From IMG/VR virus record IMGVR_UViG_3300046736_000221, positions 1 through 42,358 of that record: a DNA stretch of 42,358 nt. One strand, given 5' to 3'. Position numbers and translations under genes: made by a program. Positions 36,075 through 42,358 of this stretch are shown here, in pieces. The DNA comes from a virus. How positions within the stretch are numbered: the first letter of the stretch is position 1; each line of letters begins with the position of its first letter. The notes below the pieces were generated by a model. That model was not told where the DNA came from, searched no databases, and saw only the letters and a list, made by a program, of their open reading frames with translations.

Positions 36075-38428
36075 TACTTTTGTGGGGCCTCCGGTATCTG
36101 AATGATATGGCCGCGCCGAACGACCTTACCCTTGTCATCCAGTTCATCCATCGTGCGGAGCAGCGTGTGCGGTGGCGCGTTCGTCCTGAACCATTCCACT
36201 TTTTGTTCCGCCGTCATGTTCTTATACGACTGTGGCACCTGCGGAACGATGTCGCTCATCTGTTTGTCGGCCTCGACCTTCGCTTTCTCCCAGGACAGGC
36301 CCTTCCCCTGGTCCCAGAGCTGATGCACGCGGTCGATGTATTCGCGCTGCCGGGAGTGGATCTGTTCTATGGTGCCGAGGATGGCGGCGCGGGCCTCGGG
36401 ATTGATCGACCCTTTGGGAACGAGCCTCTGCACGGCGGCGAGATCCCTGTCGCTGAGGTTGCCCATCTGCACACCCTTGCGGAGGTCGAGCACCATCTGC
36501 GTCGCCGCCGCCTCATACGCCTGCTGGGCGTTCAGGTGCTTCAGCGTCGCTTCGCTGCCCAGGCCGTTCTGCACCATGAGATCCCGTATGGTCTGACCAT
36601 TCGGCAGGGCGAGGTTTTCGATCGTCGTCGCGGTGCCGGCCCGGTCGGACAAGGCGCGCAGGACATGCACCTGGTCGATCGACTGGCGCGCGGCGTCACG
36701 GGCTTTCGCCATGTCCTTGCGCTCATCGACGATGACCATGCCTTCCTGTTCCGCCGCCTTGGTCTCGCGCGCCGTCCTGGCGGTATGCTCGATCTTCGCG
36801 GCCTCTTGCTGGGACACCAGATTGGACTGCGCGGCGGCCTTGTAGGCATCGACCTCTTTTTCGTAACGCGGGCGGATCGCGTTGTCCTGGGTCTCATGGT
36901 ATTTCGTGACCGCGAGCGCGGCTTTCTGCGCCTTCTCCTGCGCCGCCAGCTCGATCTTCGCCTTCAGCTCCTCGCGCCCGGCCCTGATATCGGCGACGAC
37001 TTTCAGATCGGGATTTGTCTTGGCGCTCTCCACGAGGGCTCTTTGATCGAGCGCTTTGCGTTCAGCGGCGAACGCCGCCTGCTGGCGTGGCGTCAGGTTC
37101 GGGTTGAAGTCTTCCGATGGTGGCGGCGGGACGAACTCCCGCGCGCGATACTCGGCGTAGGTTCCGGGGTGTGTGATGAGACCATCGCCGGCCTTGATGG
37201 GCGGGAGCGACGTGGCGGCCGGCGGTGGCTGCCCCCCGCCCCTCGCGGGTGAGGCGGCCCGGCCTTCCTCGATCGCGGCGACGGTGGCCTCGCTCCCGGC
37301 GGGTGACGGTGGGATGACGGTGCCGGTGGGCGCCCCGACATCGCCGGCTGTTTGGGCGGTGCCGTCCGTCAACAGAGGTGGTTCCGGGGGCGGCAAGGCC
37401 GCCTGCCCCGGCGCGGTCGCCTGCCCCGGCGCGGTCGCCTGCCCCGGCGCGGGCGCCGCTGGAGGAGGCGCCGTCGCCTGTCCCCTCGGCGGTGGGATTT
37501 GGACCTTGGCGGTCGGGTTCTGACCGACGGGAGCGGGCGCCGTCGGTGTCCGTGACGCGGCGAGAGCACCGATCGTCTGTTTATCGTCCAGTTCGCCGAA
37601 CTGGTCCCGCAACAGCTTCCGCGTACGCGGGCCGAACTGGGCCAGTGGGATGACCGACGCGACCTGGGCCTGAACCTCTTTCGGCGCCTTCATTGGGTTG
37701 GAGTATTGAGCGGGATCGACACCGGCCTGTTTCGCGTAGCGCCGCCATGTATCCGGGTTGATCTGGTAGTGGCCCTGGCTGATCTCGTCGGGGTTGCCCC
37801 CTTGCGCCAAAGTCCGTCCCTTACTGTCACTGTCCACCCGGCTGACGATGTTCTGGTCGTTGCTCTCGATGACCGCCAGCGCGGTCATGAACGGCCCGCC
37901 GGTCCCAATACTCCCGCCCGTTCCGATGCTGGTTTTGTCCTCCGGTTTCAGTAGCTCCCGCGCCCGCTCCGCCGCGCGCCGCTGCTCTTGCAGGTTCAGG
38001 TAAGGCAACGCTTCCTTCAGCCGCGCGATCTGATCTTCCTGTTGCTGATGCGCCAGTTGTTGCGCCGCGTACTGACGCGCCGCGCTCACCGCCTGCGTCT
38101 GTCCCAGGCTGCCGCGCGCCGCTTCCAACCCCTGCCCGAGGATGCTGCCGAAAGTGTGTGGCATCGGGGACCAGTCGGAGGCTTGCAGCATCCTGGCGCC
38201 CAGCGCGCCGAGAGCCGCGAGACCGCCTTGTTCACGTTCCGGTGTCGATCCGTATTGCGCGCCGCCACCGATGCCTTCGCCGAGCAGCGAGGCGAACCCG
38301 CGCCCCTCGCGCGAAGATGGCCCGGTGTTGGGATCGGCGGCGGGGCGCGCCGTCTGGCCCGACAGGAGTTGTTTGATGATCTCGGAAAGTTGCTGATCGG
38401 ACGTGGCGGATACGGTTTCGTCGGCCAT
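36074..38428 (-). CDS. Virion lytic transglycosylase-like ejection protein
   Basis: 784 aa from the ATG at 38428 (AGGA upstream); a TTG start at 38458 would overlap the previous gene. Residues about 175-270 hold a lysozyme/SLT-like domain (MTALAVIESNDQNIV, QGHYQINPDTWRRYAKQAG, with Glu in VIES). Pro/Gln-rich linkers (APGQAT repeats, three 18-bp DNA copies at 37401-37454) separate it from long coiled coils (residues about 460-600). Works in cell-wall penetration during DNA ejection. Confidence 0.8.
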   Translation of the reverse strand: MADETVSATSDQQLSEIIKQLLSGQTARPAADPNTGPSSREGRGFASLLGEGIGGGAQYGSTPEREQGGLAALGALGARMLQASDWSPMPHTFGSILGQGLEAARGSLGQTQAVSAARQYAAQQLAHQQQEDQIARLKEALPYLNLQEQRRAAERARELLKPEDKTSIGTGGSIGTGGPFMTALAVIESNDQNIVSRVDSDSKGRTLAQGGNPDEISQGHYQINPDTWRRYAKQAGVDPAQYSNPMKAPKEVQAQVASVIPLAQFGPRTRKLLRDQFGELDDKQTIGALAASRTPTAPAPVGQNPTAKVQIPPPRGQATAPPPAAPAPGQATAPGQATAPGQAALPPPEPPLLTDGTAQTAGDVGAPTGTVIPPSPAGSEATVAAIEEGRAASPARGGGQPPPAATSLPPIKAGDGLITHPGTYAEYRAREFVPPPPSEDFNPNLTPRQQAAFAAERKALDQRALVESAKTNPDLKVVADIRAGREELKAKIELAAQEKAQKAALAVTKYHETQDNAIRPRYEKEVDAYKAAAQSNLVSQQEAAKIEHTARTARETKAAEQEGMVIVDERKDMAKARDAARQSIDQVHVLRALSDRAGTATTIENLALPNGQTIRDLMVQNGLGSEATLKHLNAQQAYEAAATQMVLDLRKGVQMGNLSDRDLAAVQRLVPKGSINPEARAAILGTIEQIHSRQREYIDRVHQLWDQGKGLSWEKAKVEADKQMSDIVPQVPQSYKNMTAEQKVEWFRTNAPPHTLLRTMDELDDKGKVVRRGHIIQIPEAPQK

Positions 38429-38438
38429 GACTGTTTTC

Positions 38439-38855
38439 CTAGAAGCCGAGAAGTCCAATTGTTCTGTTCGGAATGACCGGCTCCGCCTTCGTGCCTGGTG
38501 TCAGCGCGGAGTTGTAGAGCGTGTCTCGTTGCTTGTTCAGCATCTGCGCCAGTTGGTCGATCGACACGCGCCGCATGGGGGAGCCGGGAGCGGCGGACTG
38601 GGGCGAGAGGAACCCGGGGTCTTTGTCGGCGGTGGCCTTGTCGCCGAACGCCTTGCCCGCCGCCTGAAGAGCTTTGACCAGATCACCGCTGGAAGCGCCG
38701 CCGGTATTGGCCTGGTCGGCGGCGATGTCGCCGAAATTGCGGTTCCACCATGTGTTCTCGACAAATTCCGGTTGTGATCCCCACGTCCCGGTAGGGAGAT
38801 AGCCGCCGCCGGTGCCGGTCGGCGTATAGGGATCGATCGTCCACATATCGGCCAT
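38439..38855 (-). CDS. Small virion-cluster protein, unknown
   Basis: 138 aa. An aromatic/Gly-rich front (MWTIDPYTPTGTGGGYLPTGTWGSQPEFVENTWWN), then SGDLVKALQAAGKAFGDKA and IDQLAQMLNKQRDTLY. Overlaps the upstream stop (TGATG). Within the ejection-protein cluster; maybe an assembly partner. Confidence 0.6.
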   Translation of the reverse strand: MADMWTIDPYTPTGTGGGYLPTGTWGSQPEFVENTWWNRNFGDIAADQANTGGASSGDLVKALQAAGKAFGDKATADKDPGFLSPQSAAPGSPMRRVSIDQLAQMLNKQRDTLYNSALTPGTKAEPVIPNRTIGLLGF

Positions 38856-40027
38856 CAGCTAAGCCCTCCAAGCAGACCGATGGCACCGCCGCCGATGGCG
38901 CCGGCGACGTTTCCGATCCCGGGAACGACAGACCCAAGCATGGCGCCGGTGGCCGCGCCGCTCAACGCGCCACCGAGCGCGCTGCCGGCGACGTTCTTGT
39001 TGAGAGTTCGCGTGCTCGAACCCGTTCCGGACGTTGAATATGGAACGCCGCCGAGGGCGCCCAGGAACAGGTCCAGGTTCTGCACGTCCCAGTTCTGGCG
39101 CTGGTAGTCTTCGCCCATCGCCGCGTTGATGTTTTGTTGGACCCAGTTCTGGTCGGCCGCGCCGGCGGCTTGCAGCAGGGAGGCGTCTTTCTGGCCGTAG
39201 CCCTGCCACGCGCCGGCGACGTTGGGCAGCGCACCGGCGGCGGTGAGACCGGAGGCGAGGTTGGTGTTGGTTATCCCCTGCCCCTGCTGGGCCGCGCGGT
39301 CATAGCCCGTGGCGCCGAGGTTCGCGATCAGGCTGGAAGCGTCATAACCCTGTTTCCCGGCCTGGAGACCGATGCTGGTGCCGGAATCGAGTGCCTTGCC
39401 CCAACCCTGTTGCAGCATCTGGCCAATTTGTTGCTGCGTCCCAAGGGCGTTCTGGGCGTCCGAGACACCTTCAACCACGCCTTGGCGAGAACCCCCGAAC
39501 GCGTTGAGGTTGGCGGCGTTCGCTCCGATGGTCTGGCGCGCGATCTGTCTTGCCTGCTCACCCGCCGCCAGCGTCGGGTCGATGACCTGCCGCTGGTAGG
39601 GCGACATCAGAGCGGTGGCGTTGGCGCCCACCTGTTGGGCCGTGGCGGGACCGCCGTTGAGGTATGGGCTCAACAACCCTTGGGCCTGGGCCAACGCGCC
39701 CTGCTGAAAGTTGCCGAATAACTGATTGGTGTTTTGGTTGACCCCGCCGGCCGTGATCGGCGCGGCCTGACCGACCAACCCCCGATAGGCACCCATGGAC
39801 GCGTCGAAGGCCGGGTCGCCCCGGCCCTGAAGGTCGCGGACCTGCTGATAGCTCTGGTAGGTGTCCTGGGTCTGCGGCGCGACATAAGGGCCGCCCTGCC
39901 ATGGGTCATACGCGCGATTGGATAACGTCTCGCCGCGGCTGACCGCGCGTTCTCCGGCGCTCTCCAGCCATTGTGGGATCTGGGTCGAGGTATCCGTGGA
40001 CTGTGTCTGCGGTTGGGATTTGCCCAT
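38855..40027 (-). CDS. Ejection/internal virion protein (P22 gp7-like)
   Basis: 390 aa, Ala/Gly/Gln-rich. Repeated glutamine helices (LAQAQGLLSPYLNGG, ALGTQQQIGQMLQQGWGKAL) and a C-terminal Gly-rich hydrophobic segment (ALGGALSGAATGAMLGSVVPGIGNVAGAIGGGAIGLLGG) that could enter membranes. This composition and the C-terminus are typical of DNA-transfer proteins of short-tailed phages. Confidence 0.75.
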   Translation of the reverse strand: MGKSQPQTQSTDTSTQIPQWLESAGERAVSRGETLSNRAYDPWQGGPYVAPQTQDTYQSYQQVRDLQGRGDPAFDASMGAYRGLVGQAAPITAGGVNQNTNQLFGNFQQGALAQAQGLLSPYLNGGPATAQQVGANATALMSPYQRQVIDPTLAAGEQARQIARQTIGANAANLNAFGGSRQGVVEGVSDAQNALGTQQQIGQMLQQGWGKALDSGTSIGLQAGKQGYDASSLIANLGATGYDRAAQQGQGITNTNLASGLTAAGALPNVAGAWQGYGQKDASLLQAAGAADQNWVQQNINAAMGEDYQRQNWDVQNLDLFLGALGGVPYSTSGTGSSTRTLNKNVAGSALGGALSGAATGAMLGSVVPGIGNVAGAIGGGAIGLLGGLS

Positions 40028-40030
40028 CGG

Positions 40031-40393
40031 TCACACCAGCGATTTGTGGAAGGTATACATGTGCGGCCGCCATCCCAGCGAGGCGGAAACCCGGCCCCAG
40101 CCTTTCCGACCAACCGCCGTCGCCTCGGTGCAGCCGTGCTCTCCGATCGCCCAGGACACGATCTCGTGATCCATCGCCAAACAATCCGCGAGACCGCCGG
40201 AAATAAGCCAGTAGTGAACGGCTTTCAGGCGTGGGTATTCGTGGATCTCGGTGACGATCGCGCCGTCGCCGTTTTCCCAGAACTGGGCTTTACCGGATTT
40301 CACGAGGTCGATCACGTCGGCGAGCGCGTGCGTGCCGCCGCCGTATTCGAGGGCTTTTTGTAGCCGCGCCCGCTTCTCTTCCGGGGACAGCAT
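40031..40393 (-). CDS. Short-tailed-phage internal virion protein, gp13/GNAT-like family
   Basis: 120 aa. LEYGGGTHALADVIDLVKSGKAQFWENGDGAIVTEIHEYPRLKAVHYWLISGGLADCLAMDHEIVSWAIGEHGCTEATAVGRKGWGRVSASLGW. This matches a family common just before ejection proteins in short-tailed phages (T7 gp13-like, GNAT-related fold: motif A VGRKGW). Its start overlaps the prior stop (TGAATG). Likely an assembly chaperone or internal component. Confidence 0.75.
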   Translation of the reverse strand: MLSPEEKRARLQKALEYGGGTHALADVIDLVKSGKAQFWENGDGAIVTEIHEYPRLKAVHYWLISGGLADCLAMDHEIVSWAIGEHGCTEATAVGRKGWGRVSASLGWRPHMYTFHKSLV

Positions 40394-40582
40394 TCAGGTA
40401 ACGATACGATCCAGGAGGAGCGTCCCCATCGGCGTCACTTTGACGCGCCAGACGCCGCCGTCGGTCGCGCGGAAGTTGATCGCGTCGAAGGTCGGAATGG
40501 GATCCGGCGGCGGGGGTGGGGTCACCACCGGAGGTGGGGTGAGGGTGAAGGCTTCCGGTGGGGCGCGTTTTGGAAGTGTCAT
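40394..40582 (-). CDS. Small unknown protein (62 aa)
   Basis: 62 aa from the ATG at 40582 (overlap ATGA). Pro-rich front (TPPPVVTPPPPPDP) and a small beta domain (FRATDGGVWRVKVTPMGTLLLDRIV) that mirrors the C-terminus of the next gene (SPDGSTWRITVSDTGTILTQQV), so the two are related by duplication. Probably a minor tail component. Confidence 0.6.
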   Translation of the reverse strand: MTLPKRAPPEAFTLTPPPVVTPPPPPDPIPTFDAINFRATDGGVWRVKVTPMGTLLLDRIVT

Positions 40583-40809
40583 ATCCTGGGCACCTGCTGG
40601 GTAAGGATCGTTCCGGTATCGCTGACGGTTATGCGCCATGTGCTTCCATCTGGCGAAATCAGGCCGATGAACTGGTAGGCGGGACCAGCGAGGCCGGCAT
40701 TGGCCTTCTTGTTCAGTTCGGTGGCGATCGCCGCCAGCCGTTGGTCGAGATCGCCGGAGGCGGGGACGGTGAACGGCGCGGGGGCGCGGGAGACGGGACG
40801 AACGGTCAT
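40579..40809 (-). CDS. Small tail-associated protein (76 aa)
   Basis: 76 aa. Helix LDQRLAAIATELNKKANAG then a beta segment YQFIGLISPDGSTWRITVSDTGTILTQQV, which is shared in pattern with the 62-aa neighbour. Overlaps the gp10-like gene (40806-40809). This small C-terminal domain (DGxxWRxxVxxxGTxxxxxV) occurs often next to tail factors. Confidence 0.6.
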   Translation of the reverse strand: MTVRPVSRAPAPFTVPASGDLDQRLAAIATELNKKANAGLAGPAYQFIGLISPDGSTWRITVSDTGTILTQQVPRI

Positions 40810-42353
40810 CGGCGGCCGCCGCCTTTCATCTCCAGCCTCGGGCGGCCCACGGCCCAGGGGCCATCAGCGGTCGCCTCCATCCGCATCCGGACGGAGCGGC
40901 CGGAGAAGCGGACATCGATGAGCCCGCCGTGGATGACGGTGTAAAGGCCGGTGTCATATTCGCTGGCGTCATCGCGCGGCTGCTCGCGCGCGAAGAACCT
41001 GTATCCGAGAACATCCGGCGGGCCATCGGCGTCGAAGACCAGTTGTTTCACATGAAACCTTTTATCCCCCTCGCCTGAGACGATATTGCCGCTCTCGGCG
41101 TAGATAAGGCCGTATGGCGCGCGCGGGACGCCGTTGTCGGTCCAGCCGTATTCGTGGAGGTATAGCCCGCCGCCAGACCCCAATGGGCCACCGAGAACCG
41201 GAAAATCCATCGTCCCGCTTGGATCGGCCGCCGTTCTGTCGCGCACGCCGATCGTCCATGGATGCGCCGGATCGGCGAAATTGAATGCCAGATAGCGGTT
41301 GGTTTCCAAAGAACCTTCATCCGGCCAGTCCCACCACAACTCGGTGAAAGCGGGATTGGGCGAACCAAAGACGCGTCCGGCCATGGCGCGGTTGACGAGG
41401 CTGTAGAACCAATCCTGAACGCCGCACGGTAGCGGCTGCACGTTGCCTTGATAGCTCCAAAACGACTGGACGCCAGGCCACGCGATGAACGACCCGATGC
41501 CGACGACGGCGCGAAGCGAAATGGGTCCGCAGCCGGTGGCTATCTGATTTATTCCGTAAGCGTAAGGCGCGCCGACATAGACCATTTTATGCGCGTCGTT
41601 CGCGGTGAAGATGAGAATGCCGTCACTCACCTTGATCGCCGTCATGGCGTAGGACTGCGTCTGCAACATCTTGTCGCCGGCCAGATTGGTCACGTCCGGC
41701 GTCCAGGTGTTTGGGTCTTCCTGATCGGACCACGCGATCCGGCGTGGATCGCCACCCGCGGCGAGGAGGACAACGTGGCGCTGATCCGTCACGATCACGC
41801 CCCGGTTCCCGGTCGGAGCACCGGCCACGATCACGGGCAACACGGTGGGCGTGGTCGGCGACCAGCGGAACAGGTGCCCGTCCTGGGTCGGAACGATCAA
41901 CAGATCCTCGCCGAACGTATCGAGGCTCCAGCGATCGCCCATCGTCGCGGCGATGTCCGAGGGGCCAACGTCCCCGGTGTCGCGCCGCGTGCCGTAAGCG
42001 TCTTCCCCGTAATCGCCTTTCCCGTAGCCGTCGGCCGTGCTGCCCGGTGCGCCGAGGGGGCCAACGCCGGCCGGCGTGATGTCGGTCAGCACCATGGTGT
42101 CGAAGCGATAGGCGAACAGTTTGCTGTCGGTGCCGATCGCGGCCCACCTGACACCCGCGTTGTCGTGCCATGTCAGCATGTCGCGCGGGAGGTCGGGGAA
42201 GACGGCGTTGGTCAGAGCGACATTGCCGCCGATGGGCTGGAGTTGGCCGCCACGGAAGCGGACAAGGTTGGCGTCGTACCAATGGTTGGGCGTGGCCTCG
42301 GGCGTCGCGTTCCGGTACACGCCGGGGGGCGGTGCCTGAGCTACTCTTGGCAT
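40806..42353 (-). CDS. Tail factor, P22 gp10-like (packaged-DNA stabilisation)
   Basis: 515 aa, beta-propeller type. PPPGVYRNATPEATPNHWYDANLVRFRGGQLQPIGG at the start, then repeated blades (DRWSLDTFGEDLLIVPTQDGHLFRW, DQRHVVLLAAGGDPRRIAWSDQEDPNTW, IAWPGVQSFWSYQGNV). This matches the tail hub family that plugs the tail after packaging. Its start codon (42353, duplicated at 120) overlaps the spike gene's end. Confidence 0.8.
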   Translation of the reverse strand: MPRVAQAPPPGVYRNATPEATPNHWYDANLVRFRGGQLQPIGGNVALTNAVFPDLPRDMLTWHDNAGVRWAAIGTDSKLFAYRFDTMVLTDITPAGVGPLGAPGSTADGYGKGDYGEDAYGTRRDTGDVGPSDIAATMGDRWSLDTFGEDLLIVPTQDGHLFRWSPTTPTVLPVIVAGAPTGNRGVIVTDQRHVVLLAAGGDPRRIAWSDQEDPNTWTPDVTNLAGDKMLQTQSYAMTAIKVSDGILIFTANDAHKMVYVGAPYAYGINQIATGCGPISLRAVVGIGSFIAWPGVQSFWSYQGNVQPLPCGVQDWFYSLVNRAMAGRVFGSPNPAFTELWWDWPDEGSLETNRYLAFNFADPAHPWTIGVRDRTAADPSGTMDFPVLGGPLGSGGGLYLHEYGWTDNGVPRAPYGLIYAESGNIVSGEGDKRFHVKQLVFDADGPPDVLGYRFFAREQPRDDASEYDTGLYTVIHGGLIDVRFSGRSVRMRMEATADGPWAVGRPRLEMKGGGRR

Positions 42354-42358
42354 GGCCC
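42234..42358. repeat. Right copy of the 125-bp contig-end repeat
   Basis: Identical to 1-125. Removing one copy gives a 42,233-bp circle in which the minus-strand late operon runs without a break from the beta-helix spike gene into the gp10-like gene. Confidence 0.95.

Noticed and set aside
37401-37454. Three 18-bp direct repeats as a CRISPR array or iterons
   Set aside because: No spacers; they encode a Pro/Gln linker (APGQAT) inside the transglycosylase-like protein.

Overview
The window is a complete circular phage genome written as a linear contig. Bases 1-125 are repeated exactly at 42234-42358. This overlap lies inside the start of a coding region, so it looks like assembly closure rather than a physical terminal repeat; the unit genome is 42,233 bp. 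The genes are GC-rich, tightly packed and mostly coupled by ATGA, GTGA, TGATG or TAATG overlaps. A P22-type portal, a head-tail adaptor, a gp10-like tail factor and a set of ejection proteins are present, while a tape measure, sheath and major tail protein are absent. This points to a short-tailed (podovirus-like) phage. No integrase and no clear lysogeny repressor were seen. The host is probably a high-GC proteobacterium; an alphaproteobacterium is a guess from base composition and protein style.

Late region, minus strand, read from about 20,870 down to 1 and then, across the circle, from 42,353 down to 34,380. The order is: DUF5681-type putative small terminase; a 327-bp control region; large terminase; portal; four small proteins and two tagged putative effector proteins; scaffold; a winged-helix protein; DUF5309-type capsid; head completion and adaptor proteins; a large block of modular tail fibre and spike genes (HiPIP-like Cys motif with tandem lectin-like modules, collagen-like, lectin-like, SPRY-like, collar and beta-helix); gp10-like tail factor; small proteins; and finally the ejection proteins, one of which carries a lytic transglycosylase-like domain.

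Early and replication region. Two operons diverge from 26,930/26,978, where facing promoters appear to share a palindromic -10 box. The minus-strand operon carries small unknown proteins, an HTH protein with a 9-bp tandem repeat, a primase-helicase, a candidate origin and a RuvC-like resolvase. The plus-strand operon carries an excisionase-type HTH protein, an SNF2-type helicase, a DUF2800 Cas4/AddB-like nuclease, a zinc-ribbon protein, a DUF2815 ssDNA-binding protein and a family A DNA polymerase. It ends with small lipoprotein, coiled-coil and membrane genes on both sides of a strong terminator. Two further plus-strand genes (21,051-22,123) form a separate unit that ends at a bidirectional terminator shared with the resolvase gene.

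Together the genes encode self-contained replication and recombination (primase-helicase, polymerase, SSB, nuclease, helicase, resolvase), headful or cos packaging, and a short-tailed virion with several adhesins. The best candidates for undescribed biology are the pair of tagged virion-cluster proteins (13,851-15,399), the repeat- and palindrome-rich gap between the terminase genes, the candidate origin at 22,627-22,736, and the iron-sulfur-like Cys motif at the N-terminus of the 832-aa tail protein. No RNA genes or CRISPR arrays were found.
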